Shown one piece after another: positions 12,701-25,599 of a stretch of DNA of 64,000 nucleotides (positions are counted from its first letter, which is position 1; each line of letters opens with the position of its first letter). Below the pieces are notes generated by a model, which was not told where the DNA came from, searched no databases, and saw only the letters and a list, made by a program, of their open reading frames with translations. The position numbers and the translations under genes are program-made. Source of the DNA: Formicarius rufipectus (taxonomy: Eukaryota; Chordata; Aves; Passeriformes; Formicariidae); NCBI GenBank assembly GCA_013399695.1, contig VXAU01004938.1, positions 2,616,018 through 2,680,017 of the forward strand, read 5' to 3'.

Positions 12701-15700
12701 CAGAGCCCACTGTAATGACTTTAATGGGCAAGATTAATATTAAAAGCACTAAAGAAATATAATCTTTCGTGATAAATACAGATTTTTAAAGTGAAAAGTG
12801 AGAACTGAAGAAGAGCAGTACTCCAAGAATTAGAAAAGCTAACTTTCTAGAAGTCTAATTTCAATTACAGGATGTCATAGGAGCGGTTGTAAATTCACAG
12901 TTCCATGACTTCACCTCCCAGGGGAAAGGATGGAAGAGAAGTCACTACTTTGTCTGGTGAAGCCAAGCTGGGCTGAAATTAAACAGATCTGCTCTGCTCA
13001 ATTATTTTCAGTGTTCAGACAAAGTAGAGTGAATCAAAAACTTATGCCTTCAACAGAGCTCTGAAATGTTGATTTATGGGACAAGATGCATAATTTCTCC
13101 AAATGAAAGGCCACTGATATTGTGCAATGTATTAATTTAGGCTGACTAGAGAGGAACAAGGTGACTGACTCTTCAGCAGAACACGAAAGTGTTCTTTCAG
13201 CTCAAGAAAGAATCATAACTCCATGAGTTAGTACCATGTCACTCCTTAGTCAATGGCCAGGAAAGCTACCAACCTGAAGGACTGTATTCTTTGGTTCTAG
13301 AGAGGAGAAAAGCAATCACAGTATTTCCCATTAAAAAAAGGCCATTGCCGTAAAAGAATCCAAATACATACATTTAAAACATCTTGAGTTTGTTTTCTGA
13401 GAGTGGCAAAAGGGAAGTTACATACAGGACTTAGAAGCCAAAGCTTCCTTTCTCCTTCACTTTCAGGGAACTCTATCACCTAATGGCACTTCAGAAATAA
13501 TTTTCCTCTGGAGCATTTTTGCATATGCAACAGATTTTGAAAAAAAGTAATAGCTGTGAGTCATGTTTCTGTCAAGGTTAGGGCGACCTATATGATACAG
13601 AAAAAATGCCTTTAGCTAGCCATCAATAAAACATTTTTATTTATAGTCTAAAATCTCATTTATATTGCCATTTGCTTGCATATCATAAAAGTACCAAATC
13701 TGATTGGCATAGATGAAACTTACAATATTTACAGAAAGCTACATAAATGGTGCTTTGAACAACTCTGGAAGGATAAAGGTTGGATTACAAATCATGCTCA
13801 AATTAGAGATACATTTTAAGAAGATGAGTCACAGTGATATTAAAAGATTTTACTGACCTGCTTTGGCTTTCAGTCATGATAAGCCACTCCTACTCATTCT
13901 TTTAAAATGAGCATTAAAGAATTGACAGACTTACATTCCAGTTCAGGAGTTCAGAATACAAATTTAGATATAGAACTAAATTTAAACTCAGGTGTATTTC
14001 CCTGTTATTGTAAAANGCATGTGCTCCTGTAAACAGCTTCTTTCTGTATTATCACTATGGAGAGTGCAACATTACCAAAACAAATACAATCCTTCCATTC
14101 TAAATTTATCACCAGCTTATAAAGTGATGAAAAATAAGCTGAATTGTACAGAAATACAACACGTTTGAAACAAAGAATAAAATGCTCCATTATTGAGATG
14201 CATGTACTTCACATTTTAACATAACTTAAGAAGAACCTTTACTAGATTAGTTTCTCATACTAAGTGCAGTAAGATGAATTTTAAAGTCAAAATATATGTA
14301 CTTCAAATATAAAAAGTTGCTTATTTGTGAAGTATTTTTACTAGAATGCATAATCTTGAAAATTTTAAATGAGTCTCATTTTGCATTTATGAAATATCCA
14401 CATTCTGTGGCATTTTTATTGCCACATTGTCCCTTTCTAAACATAATAAATGTGATTTACTATCCATCTGTAACTCTCTTCATAAAACAGGTATTTTGTA
14501 GTACACAGATTGGAACAGAGAGTTAGCCAATTCCTGGTAATCTTAATCACAGCAATGATTCACAGCAAGTTCTGCTCCACATGAAATGCAGACTCCAGCG
14601 AAGGACTGGGGAAGACCAGTTACGTTATGAGCAAATGAAGTGAGAACACGTGAGGGGATCTGCATAAGTGGAAACCAGCAACCACCAGCTAAGGAAGAGA
14701 GCTGCCCTGAACTGTACTCAATGCCGGCAACACTGAGAGAAAATTACCGTATCTTGCATAGAGAAGCTGCAGACTAAAGCCAGGAAGGAAATGTGGCATT
14801 CCTAAACTGAAGGGTTTGGCAGTCTTTGCACTGGAATTGGGTCCTTGCTTGAGGCATCCCCTTGAGTTTAAGAGTCAGAGTCATAGATGACAATTCCCTA
14901 CAGCTAGCATTTTACTTTTGAAGGTCAAACTCATTCTTTCTGTTGAGGCACCATTCCAGAGAAGCCTCTCGAGGAGGTTGGTTATCCTGGGAAGTTGCAA
15001 CTGCTGCTTGGTACAAAGCCCCTAATACTCGGGTCTTTCACACTAAGCTCTGGCTCATAAGCACCTTACTCTTCTTGCCTCAGATCTCTCTGCTGTAACT
15101 TCACCTGTCTCCAGTCCTTCCCATGACCATGACATTCACTACTTCCAACTCCTGCTCCCATCCCTCGGATGCTCACTACAGTAGCATTGGTACTACAGAT
15201 CTAACTTCAGATAGTACAGCCCATCGGCAGACCAATCTGTCATCAAGTAGCACCACCTTCTGTGCTAATCCTCTCCAGACATTTTTGATAATTGAACCCC
15301 TGACTACAACAGTCTCAAAAGGTCACATGCTCTTCCATACTACATATATATAGTCAAGCAATGACATATTAATGATGTCTTGTTATTTTGTAACAACATG
15401 AAAAAATTCATTACCTTTCTTACTGCACTGAATTAGCTACATATGCTTAATTAATGCTCAATTTATTTAGAAGTTTTTTTTTAATCTTGCTTTTACTGCA
15501 GATGAATGGTAGAGGAAATTATAATTTTAGACATGTCAGGCCCTACTAGGAGAAAGAAGGTGAACCCAAGCAAATGAACTGGCCAGCCAAAGTTGAAGTG
15601 AGCTATAATTTCTATGCTCTGAGTGGTTCCTCACCATAAAACTCTAAGGATTACTTACAGCCACAGACTAGGCTGTAAGGTTCAAGATAGGCTTGATCCA

Positions 15701-16915
15701 TTAATTAGTCCAACCACCAAGATGACAGATTTCATCTTACTCTTTAACTCAGTTTTGGTTTTTTTTTCTCATGAGATTCATTTTTGGTGGAGCAATTCAG
15801 TTCAAAGTCATTAATTACTAAAAATTTATTGGAAAATTAACAAAGTATAGCTCTTCTCTTGGGCATTCTTCTACAGAAGAGACTCAACATTTCCCAGTTT
15901 CATGTCCAAAAGTATTCCATTCTCATACTGCAGCATTCAAGGAAATCATGTCCAGTAAGTGGCTCTACAATGATTTCTAGGGAAAAGAAGTCTCAAATTG
16001 CATGATTCACTGTTACTAGAAAAACAGTTTGGAGCCACTTAGAAAATTTAAGACACACATACTACTTACATGTAGAAAAGAAAATTTGTCTTGAAATCCA
16101 AAATTTCCATCATTTTAGAGCTGCTGCACTTGGCTGTGGTATTTATTGTGTTACATTTGGCACTAAGTATGTGTGGCTTTTAAAATCATGTCAACATTTT
16201 CCATAAAAATATGTTCTATAGCTTCTCTAACAGAAATGGGCAAGTATTCCAGTAATAAAATGTTAAAACAGCTTTTGTGCCTATAAAGACATTAATAGGG
16301 CAGAAATCATTTCAACTTATGTAATTCAAGCCCTGTAACTCCCAGAAGGATTTTAACATAGCCAACATTTTTATTATTTTTAGCTGAGATAGTACTGTCT
16401 GAGCAATGGAGCCTGTACTAAGCATACCTACGAGTATGTAAGATCAAGTAGCAAGAAATCTATTCTATTTTTATGGAAGTTTATTTCAATTCAACTTCAA
16501 CCCACAAAATGTCTTGTGTGTCAATGCTTCCTATGTACCATGCAGGATCACCAAACCAAGAAAAAAATGAAGATGTGATTTATAAATACACCAGTTGGCA
16601 GTTATGCTAAAATAAAAATATGGAATACAAAAATCATTATGAAGAACCAGGACTGGTTAGTAAATACAACTGCATCATTATTTTCACAGACGGAGACTGT
16701 CAAAGGCATGAGGGTGAGATAAATATCAAGTTCTCAATACATGCCAGTATGAGTTGGACACAACTCGCATTTATGCTTTTCTAAATCGATCCTGTAATTC
16801 AGAGGAAAATGCCATTTTATGTAAGTGGTAAGAATGAAAAAATGTTATATTGAATTCACCCTCCATCTCCTGCAATTCACTTTTTTTTTTCTTTCTAAGA
16901 AAGAACACTGCTAGT

Positions 16916-16963
16916 ACAGAGCACTTTTTCTCTCTCACTACAGAGTACTTTTTCTCTCTCACA
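16916..16963. repeat. 24-bp tandem repeat, two copies
   Basis: The unit 'acagagcactttttctctct' plus 'cact' is followed directly by a copy differing at two or so positions (acagagtacttt... ending caca). The unit is pyrimidine-rich on the plus strand. Confidence 0.85.
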
Positions 16964-18336
16964 AGCACAGTACAGGCTAATACAGATAAATTAATCTATT
17001 TCCCAAATCTATAAATATACCCACAAACATTTTCATGTGGGGAAATTTCTACAGCCCAGTTTTGAGAGGCTTCAAGTAAAGAAGTTGTTGAGTTCGCAAA
17101 TGAGTTATGAAAATTAAGGCCAAGGTTCTAAATTACTTTATAGAATGGATACATAAACCATGTACTGCTCTCATTTAATTTTTTCCTCAATACCTAATCA
17201 CCTGGCACAGATTAGGCAGCACTCTGCAATATTACACAGCAGTTGGGAAGAACACAATATCCATGGAGCCCACGCAACGAATGAGGAGGAAGAGGTGGGA
17301 TGGGTTGGGACCAATCCAAGCAGGATCATAAGTGCTCCTCATCCACTCTAGAGTGCCATGGAGTGACCTCCTGTGCGTCTCAAGATGATCTGTGATGTGA
17401 AAGCCAGCACACGCTTCTCACAATGTAGTGTGTCCCAGTGACATGGCACAGCACTGAGGGGGAGAGCACTGTACATTTCACAGACACTGAATTATTCCAG
17501 GAAACAAAGAAAAGCTGTTTCTCACTTCAGTTTCTTAGGTTTGGTGACCTGATTCTGGTCAGACTATGACAAAAACATTCCTCCCTAAACACAAATTAGA
17601 GGTAATAGCAATGATTAATAACCCATATGGGTAATATTCCACATATGAGCATATGGAAAAATCAATACGAAGCAGCACAACTGCCAGACAGAGGTGAAAT
17701 AATGTGAGATACCAGAGCACTCACTGATTTTAACAGTTGTGCTTCTAGGCACAAACATACAAACAGGGAATCTTGTTGCACATTAGCAAGTTGTAAATTT
17801 ACAAATAAAATGCTTCACTAGAAGTGAAAGGTTGTTTGTTTGTTTTTAATAGTACATCTGTTTTATTAAATTAACAACACTTACATATTAAAGTATGTCT
17901 GGTGTAAGGTGTCTGGTCACCTGAAATTTGTGTGGGAACAAAAAGTATGACAACAAGCCCACCCATATACTAGTGCATGTACTGACTAGTACCTACATGA
18001 GGCACTGTTAAAATCATTCTTAATCCTTGTTTCTTAAAACTAGGAATATCTGCTTAAATCATCATTCTTTCCTAAACTTCCCCTCTCACTAAAATAATAA
18101 TAACAATAAAAGTAACAACAACAATCAAAATTAGGTCAATGCATAAACTATTTAATCTATGGAATGTTACATGTCTTGGAACAAGCTGGGATGTTCTTCA
18201 GCAAAGAAACTTTATTATGATCTGGAGACATCTGTGAAAATATCACTCTGTTCCACAACATGTCATCTTAAAAACTGAGCATGAATTATGGCCTTCCTAT
18301 AAAAGCAAATGTAAGGGTTCAAAAAAAATAACTCAC

Positions 18337-18525
18337 TTGAACATCTGTTCATATCTGGCGTTCGAAGTCCATAGTACCCTGATGGGCAGGAATGCAAGCA
18401 TTCACCATACTGTCTCATTCCTTCTCTTCGTAGGAAGAAGAATAACTTGTGTTGGCATCTGATGCACCCATTATCCTTCGAACAAGACAAACAACCTTTG
18501 CAAATTGGATTTGGTCCATAGCTAG
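18337..18525 (-). CDS. RSPO2: RSPO2 coding exon: first furin-like cysteine-rich repeat
   Basis: This 189-bp exon encodes furin-like repeat 1, which binds the E3 ligases ZNRF3/RNF43 and so stabilises Frizzled receptors. The minus strand starts (A)SYGPNPICKGCLSCSKDNGC and continues FFFLRREGMRQYGECLHSC to PDMNRCS. Arg65 and Gln70 (human numbering), the ligase-contact residues, are present. The acceptor is CTTATTTTGCAG/CTAGC (exon begins at 18525) and the donor is TTCAA/GTGAGT (GT at 18335-18336). The split codon A + GA gives Arg95, which joins in frame to the next exon 10.4 kb downstream. The open frame runs past both splice sites by chance; the boundaries were set by the consensus sites and by family alignment. 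The signal-peptide exon should precede it but is not in the 45 kb upstream, consistent with the very large intron at this place in other vertebrates. Confidence 0.96.
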
Positions 18526-19899
18526 CTGCAAAATAAGAAGATAAATTACACTTTAAGATCACTTGATAATTATTTTGGTGTGAGGATCTCTTCCCTCTAA
18601 AGTGTTGCTTATCTTCTACATGACTACAAGAAATTCTGAAAGAGTGGTTCAGAAAGTGCACTCACTTCCATATATCTGCACTGGCACTGAACAAAAAGAA
18701 ATGCAATGTCTATATTTTTAATTGCGTGTAGAGCAATTTCATGAATTTACACACATTTAAAATATAGCAGAGACCAGGCTTCATAAAGTTTCCCAGCAAA
18801 AAGTTAAGGAAAAATGCAATCCTGGATTCCAGTTCGAAGATGTGGACATAAGCACACAACAGCAACAAAATACAAGAACTTCACTACCCTGATACATGCA
18901 CCTGGAATGAAACACCCATGGAAATCCAGCAACATGTTTGACTTGGGAAGTGAGCAATACTGAAAGTAGAAAAGTCCCTGCAGAACAGGTACAGCACCAA
19001 TAACACATGCTGTTCCCTAGCTCTCAGGTCCTACTACAGCTGCCTTCTTGCAGACTCTTCTTGATCTAGTAAGAATATAAAGATGTTTTTCAAAAAAAGA
19101 GTAGAATTTTTAACTTCTAAGAGCCTTTTTCTACAAGTTTCTATACAAAATGGGCTGAAAACAATACGCAAAGACATTACCAAAGGAGGAAGTTCAGTGC
19201 AGATAACCATTTCAGGGCACCAGCTGATGTGCATTCAAATTTATGGTCTGATTTTGTCAGATTACTTTCTTTTAAGTTACTTGGGTGATAACTGCAACAC
19301 AAACTTCAGATGTATCACTCTTTGTCCTTATAAGCTTTTATTATCCTGCCTTTCTGCAAAATTGCAGAACACCCCTCTGTACCCATGGGCTGTCAACTCC
19401 TTCTCAAGGGCGGGATCAGGGTTAGCAGAAAGACGATGGCTCAAGACATTCTTAAAACCAGCATAACTTAACAGGTCTCTTTTAAATATTAAATTTTCTA
19501 CAGGAATTCACAGAAATTTGCCAGTTCAAACCTAGTTTACTGGAAACAAAAGAAAAATATTATGCAACAGAGGAAAATGTCACTGGGGTCTCAAGATTTA
19601 TTTTAATAGAGGCCACTCAAAGAGCAGTTGGTCAAAAGGACAAAGACTGTGTTTAATTGTTATATTCACACCCTAATGTAGTGATCTGGTATTTTACCTT
19701 GTATGGCTGGATAACTGAGGTTTTTCAATTGATGACTTCACCAGCAGAGCCAGAGTTAAAGAAAAAGGAAAAGCTCACCACCCTCCAGAACCAGTAGCTG
19801 ATAAGCTTTACTCTCACCTTCACACATCTGTACACCACATTCCCATTCCCTCTCTGCTTCCATCCCCCGCACACAACTAAGTTCAGCATGACAGCATTC

Positions 19900-21375
19900 A
19901 AGTCTGATCTTGCACAAAACAATACTAGTGGGTGGCAGGCAGGATGAAGCCAAGCAACCTGGTGTGAAACAGTGCAATCAGTGGAACACTTTCTGGAGGT
20001 TGGCCAATGTGACACCCATGGATAAGAAGGGCCAGAAACAGGATCCAGAGTACTACAGGCCTGTCAGCCTGACCACAGTGCTGGGGAAGGTCATTAAGTG
20101 CCATCATGCAGGACATACAGGACAACCATGGGATCAGGCCCAGCTTGCACAGTAGGAAAGGTCCTGCTTGTCTGACCTGATCTCCTTCTAGGAAAAGTTG
20201 ATCCATGTATGACTATCGATGTTGTCTACCTGGATTTTAGTAAAGCCTTAAGACACTTTCCCATAGCATTCTCCTGGATAAACAGTCCCCAAGATCACGG
20301 CTCGGATGGGTGTATTCTTCATTCAATAAAAAGCTGGCTGACCTGGATGACCAGGCCCAGAGAGTGGAGGTGAGTGGAGTTGGCAGCTGGTGACTAGAGG
20401 TGTTTCCCAGGGATGAGTACTGGGGTCAGTCCTGTTTAACATCTTTATCAATGTGTGATAAATCAATAAGTGATCATCAGTTTGCAGATCATGAGTTGGG
20501 TGGGAGTGTTGATTTGCAGGAGAATAGGAAGGTTCTGTAAGGGGCTCTGGACAGGCTGGATCTATGGGCTGAGGTCAACCATATGAGGTTCAATAAGGTA
20601 AAGTGCCAGGTCCTGCACTTGAGTTATAACCCCATGCAATGCTACAGTCTGGAGAAAGAGTGGTTGGAAAGCTGCTGGTGGAAAAGCACCTGGAAGTGCT
20701 GGTGGAAAAGCTCCTTCAAGTGCTGGTTGACAGATGGCTGAACCTCAGCCAGCAGTGTGCCCAGGTGGACAAGAAGGCCAAAGGCATCCTGGGCTGTATC
20801 AAAAATAGTGTTTCCAGAAAGACTAGGGCAGTGATTATCCCCCTGTACTCAGCACTCGTGAGGGTGCAACTTGAATCCTGTGTTCAGTTTGGGGCCCTTA
20901 CTGCAAGCAAGACACTGAGGTTCTGGAGCATGGCTAGAGAAGGCCCACAAAGCTGGTGAAGGGTCTGGAGCACAAATTCCATGAGAAGCGGCTGAAGGAG
21001 ATGCGGTTGTTCAGCCTGGAGAAAAGGAGGCTCGGGGGTGACCTTATGACTCTCTACAACTACCTGAAAGGAGGTTCTAGCAAGGTGGAGTTCAGTGTCA
21101 TCTCCCCAGTAACAAGAAACTAGATGAGAGAAAATAGCCTCAAACTGTGCAAGGGGAGGTTTAGACTGGACATTAGGAAAATTTTTTTCATTGAAAGAGT
21201 TGTCAATCATTGGAACAAGCTCCTCAGGGGAGGTACCATCCCTGGAGTTATCCAAAAGATGTGAGGATATGGTGATTAGGGACATGGTTTAGTGGTAGAC
21301 TTGGCAGTGTTAGGTTAATGGTTGTACTCAATGATCTTAAGGGCCTTTTCCAACCTGAATAATTCTATGATTCTC
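19900..21375 (+). mobile_element. CR1 LINE, 5'-truncated, reverse transcriptase to 3' end
   Basis: The largest CR1 copy here, about 1.5 kb. In the first part (20000-20100) the frame reads WRLANVTPMDKKG, then YYRPVSLTTVLGKVI, the start of the CR1 RT domain. 'ctacctggattttagtaaag' at 20230 encodes the YLDFSKA motif. At 20639-20959 the C-terminal part reads [20 protein letters not shown]. The 3'UTR from 21240 ends 'aattctatgattct' at 21375. Frameshifts and stops break the ORF throughout, and a 24-bp internal duplication lies at 20671-20719. The orientation is opposite to RSPO2. Confidence 0.93.
20671..20743 (+). repeat. Short tandem duplication inside the CR1 copy
   Basis: Units at 20671-20695 and 20696-20719, with a partial third at 20720-20743, each contain 'gctggt(g/t)ga' and encode repeated (L)[19 protein letters not shown]. 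The family normally has one such unit (EKDLGVLVD), so this looks like local slippage after insertion. Confidence 0.7.
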
Positions 21376-22934
21376 AATAGTGTGGCTTGGAGAGCAGAGA
21401 TTAGGCTCTGGAGCAGATATACGTCAGGTATCCTTGTACGTCTCTTGTCTACCTTCTCTCGTCGACCTCCATGAAAATTCTGACTTCTTGGCTATAAAAT
21501 GCGTCTAAGTTTAACTCTACTGTCCAACTTTCCTTCACCCATCACTGACCACATGTCACTCTCCTCAAGCACCTTTTCTTTCTGTTTCTGGTAAGATGTC
21601 TTTGTTGATAATCCATTGCTCTGAAGGCAAATTTAATTATGCTGACTTTTTTGGGCTTCAGGCATAGCTCTCCCAGGAAAATCAACTAACAGCATAAAAT
21701 CATCTTCCACTATCCCTTGCTGTTTTTTGTTCAGGAGATGGATGGCACATCTTTCACAGCCTAAGATCAACTCAAAATATATGAAAGAGTTCAGTAATAT
21801 AGTAATTCCATAAATTGTATACATTTATCCCATAATTTTAATTTGCATCTAGGTTTCCCAAACTATAACAATTGGACCCTCCTTCTTTATCTTGTGAGCA
21901 GCCTTAAGAAATATTTGTCATTTCTATGCCTGTATTTTTTTCCTGTCTTATAGGAACACTGTGAGACTCAAAACTTGTCAACTGCTCTGAAATCATTAGA
22001 TATGTATGACACATTTATTGTTACTTAAATGAATGATTATTTAACTTACACATTAAGTTTGGATAGCAGAGTTCAAAATTTTCATGGTCATGAACTTTTC
22101 TGTTGGTCTCCCAGTTACTAAGTTATAATAAAATCCCTAAAATGCATCAGATATGTTTCTTTTTTTTTCTTTAAGACAAGAAGAGTATATTTTTTTAATA
22201 GTTGCAGAATTACACAGTGGTAAGGTGAAGATAACACAATTTATATGCTGTAATACTTTAAAACTTTGTGAAAGAATCTGAAAACTATGCTTCTTTTTAG
22301 GCACCAAACTAAAAACTTTCTGGGTATTGTGTATGCATAAGTTATTGTAAAGTATCACTGAATCAGAGTTCTTCCACATTGTTGTTGATTGTATTCTTTT
22401 CAAAGCTTCATGAGAAGCTCTAACTCTGCAACCTTTCTATTACTTCAGTTTGCCCCAAAGCAGGGAAAATCATAATCTGCTCAACTAATAAATTATTTGG
22501 ATAATGAACATATACTTTAAGAAATCAAATACCATAACAGTGGTTTTCGTGTCTCATAAGCTTGCCATCTTGAAGATACACACTTAACTGTCTCTCTTTT
22601 GTCCCTCTATACATAGGCTATTATTAAATCCGACAAAACCCTCCCTGCCTCAAAGTCTTCTCTTCCCATCTTGGTTCCTTAGCATAATAAATAGAATGTA
22701 TTCTTATCACATACAGCTTTCTTGGTTCACAGATAATTGTTCTTTGAAGGAGGAAGTGAACGCCTCTGCATTCAACAGAAACATCTATAGACTTCCTTTT
22801 AAATTCCTTTACAACTTCATTTTCCTTCTAAAGTAGACTGCAAGAAAAAATAACAAGCTTACAAAGCATGCTCTATCACATTCCAGGTTACTGACTGCAT
22901 CATGTGCAATGTAAAACATCATGCTGCTCATCGT

Positions 22935-23215
22935 TATTTCGACCCTGCCTGGAACACCCTCCTCAGCCCTGTGTGCCAAGCAGGCAGGTTTCCTCCAGCC
23001 CAATACCTCCTGGAGACTTGCTCCTTCCACAAGGCCCACAAATGTTAATCAGTGTCAGAGCACTGCTGTCGTCACATCATAAAACTAAAATGCACACATG
23101 CTCTAAGTTAGCACCATCCTCTGGCTCTCAAAGCACATAATTGTCCTGGCTGTCTATTAAGACTGTAAGGTCCTTGCAGCAAGAGTAATGTTTTGTACAG
23201 CCACATAAGTATGTG
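22935..23215 (+). repeat. Ancient LINE 3'-end remnant, L2-like or L3-like
   Basis: The plus strand reads WNTLLSPV, then about ten residues later YLLETCSFHKAH, resembling the W-N-x-L-P...L-L-x-T-x-x-F-x-x-A segment at the end of L2/CR1-clade reverse transcriptases. About 100 bp further on, 'gactgtaaggtccttgcag' and 'ttttgtacagcca' resemble the old amniote LINE tail 'GACTGTAAGCTCCTTG...TGTACAGC'. It is strongly decayed; the clade is a guess from motif order. Confidence 0.4.
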
Positions 23216-24602
23216 TACAAGTGTGAACACTGGACACAAACACACTTTAACACAGATAATGCATTTTCTATTCCTTCTGCTTCTACAACTATAGTCTGGA
23301 ACATCTAGAAAAAGCATTTACAGAATTAATTCCCCATGCAGTGCCTTTATTTTAAATCTAGTATTAAATTTGCCAAGTTTGAAAAGGTTACTTGAGAACA
23401 CAGGCTAGTACCCAAACACTGAATGAAACACTTCTGAACCCAAGGGTGTTCAAAGTTTCATGGTTTGGATCCATATCAAGTAAAATCAAACGTCAGCTAA
23501 TTGCTTTAACTCTTGTCTAGATCAAATGTATTTAAGCCACATTGCTGAAGCAGTTTTAAGTGAATTGTTATGACTATTTGAAATTACAAGAGAATCAACA
23601 GTGCAAAATGAGTCTACTCTGTTCCCTACAAGAATACAAGTTGTTCTGTAAGCAAGAGAACTTAGAGCATTTGATGTTCTGTGATCTTACTGTCCTGCAT
23701 CCCATACCAGAACAACAGCTCCTAATTTGTGTCTTTGTTGTATACTGACTTGTTGAGTGTCACAGAGCTCTTTTGAATCTGGTGCTCCAGCCCACCGCAA
23801 GAGCCTGGTATTTTAATGCTTCTGTAAAAATTAGGCTGAAATGAAGAAATTAATCCAAAACCAGTTGGAGAAATAGGAGAGCCTGGCAGAGAAACAAACA
23901 CTTAAAAAAAGTCATTCCTTGAACAATATTTCTTTAAAGAACCAGGCTAACGTGCTCTCTAATATCACTTGCTGTCTGGTCATTGGCAGACTTTGGTCTT
24001 TTGTGCTCTCTGAAGTCAGAAACTCAGCTTGCTGATGCAACATCCAGCTTACAGCACTCCCGCTCTAACTGGGATTGCAGCCACATAAAATGCTGGTAAT
24101 TGGATTTTAGTACAGACCTAGCAGAAATGTCTCCAAGACACTTATCACTCTAAATATGAGATGTGCAGATTGGATTCAGAGGAGGGAAACAACTAAAAGA
24201 TCGTTACAAGCTGCACTTATTGCAGAAAGAGTAGATTTCATAATCCTGAATTCAATTAATGCTATAGAGATATCCCGTATCTATCTCAATAAAACCAACT
24301 AAAATACACTCATGCTTGGCATGTGTCTTCAGAGTACCAAAGAATGGAACAAGGATTACAGCCTTACAGATACATCAATATTACACAGTATATCAATGTA
24401 CTAAGACTGTAACACTGCAAGTTCACTATAGTTAAAAAACATCTGATGGGCTATGAACAGAAGCTGGCCAAGCAAAATACCTATTTTTCACTAGAACTTT
24501 GTAAAAGCAAAAGTGAGTTTTAGACAGAAAACTTCAATAACAAAACAAAACAGATGCCTAGTTTCTTTCTAGTAATTATGTTCCAGAGAATTAAAAGATT
24601 CA

Positions 24603-24890
24603 AGGTCAAAGGGGATTTTTAAGAACAATTAGGCCAATGCCCTGTACCAAGAAGCCACAGAACTTGTGCTTTACTGAAACATATCATTTAAGAAACCATT
24701 CAATCTTAATTTTTAAATTGTCAGTGGTAAGGAAACCACCACAACCTTTGCTAAGATATCATGGGGGTTAATCACTCACACTGCTGAAAATCTGCAGTGG
24801 AATTTTGAACTTCAAATAGTAACCACTGGACCTCTTTATATCTTTGCCTGCCAGTTTGTTAACAGTTTTTCAATGTTTTTTTCCCAATGC
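24603..24890 (-). repeat. Ancient CR1-L/L3-like LINE fragment
   Basis: Diverged sequence with 'ggccaatgccctgtaccaag', 'ccaccacaacctttgctaag' and 'ccactggacctctttatatc' then 'tttgcctgccag' in the same order as the 3' part of the old amniote CR1-L/L3 group, on the minus strand. The assignment is by memory of the consensus only. Confidence 0.45.
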
Positions 24891-25457
24891 AGACCCTCTG
24901 ATCAGGTCAAGTCCTAGCCTTCTCATGGGTAAGATAAACAGAGCAAGATTCCAGAATGTCTCACCACAAGGCAAAGTATCCAGTCCTTTGATCAGTGCCA
25001 TACCATTTTATCAACAGGCTTATGGCTACCAAAAAAAAAAAAGAACTCAGCATTGGAAAAGCAATTGCATATAGTGCCAAATACAGAAGTGATGTAACTT
25101 CTCTGATCTTCCTAGATATTACTCTCCTTAAACACTCACATGTTATATAAATTTTTTTGACCACAAAGATACCATTTCCCAAATACCATGTTGCTCTGGG
25201 TAGGAAGCAGCCAGTAACAGAGGAGATCACCCAGTGCTCCTTCTCAGGACACTGGGCCTTCATCACTCAGGATCATTTTCTCTGAAGCTGTCCACAAATA
25301 AGAAAACCCACATTCTCCACTCTTCCTCTGAAGACAGATTAACTGCAGGGTGGCATTTCACTTTAACGAGTTTGGTATAAAACCCACCAAATTTATGCTT
25401 GTAAGTGAGCAATTTTTCCTGCTTATTATAAAACCATTTCCTCACTTCATTTGGAGG

Positions 25458-25599
25458 TGTGCAAACAGTACAGCAATGGACAAGTATTGTCCATGTTTTG
25501 GTACTTAGACTATAAGGTTTCTAAAAAGGTATCACTCTATCAAATCATGAGGAGATGAAACAGAGGTCTTGGAGAGACTCTTTTCTGTGTGATGACAAT
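25458..25599 (+). repeat. Unidentified ~140-bp repeat, left copy of an inverted pair
   Basis: Begins 'tgtgcaaacagtacagcaat' and ends '...gagactcttttctgtgtg' plus 'atgacaa'. It aligns to the reverse complement of 26950-27088 at roughly 85% identity by eye, with three small indels. Similarity fades beyond both ends. It does not match CR1, LTR or RTE sequence that I recognise. Confidence 0.85.

Larger units (their letters stand above)
7895..18336 (-). other. RSPO2: RSPO2 intron between Fu1 and Fu2 exons
   Basis: A 10.4-kb intron with donor GTGAGT (18336) and acceptor TTCAG (7895). It holds simple repeats at 8451-8526, 8905-8932 and 9752-9768, a 24-bp tandem pair at 16916-16963 and one N at 14016. 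I recognised no CR1 or LTR sequence in it, which makes it repeat-poor compared with the next intron. Open frames up to about 90 codons occur, but none shows splice-flanked conserved protein. Confidence 0.85.

Noticed and set aside
19083..19466. 127-codon plus-strand frame
   Set aside because: No recognised family, ordinary intronic base composition and no splice context.
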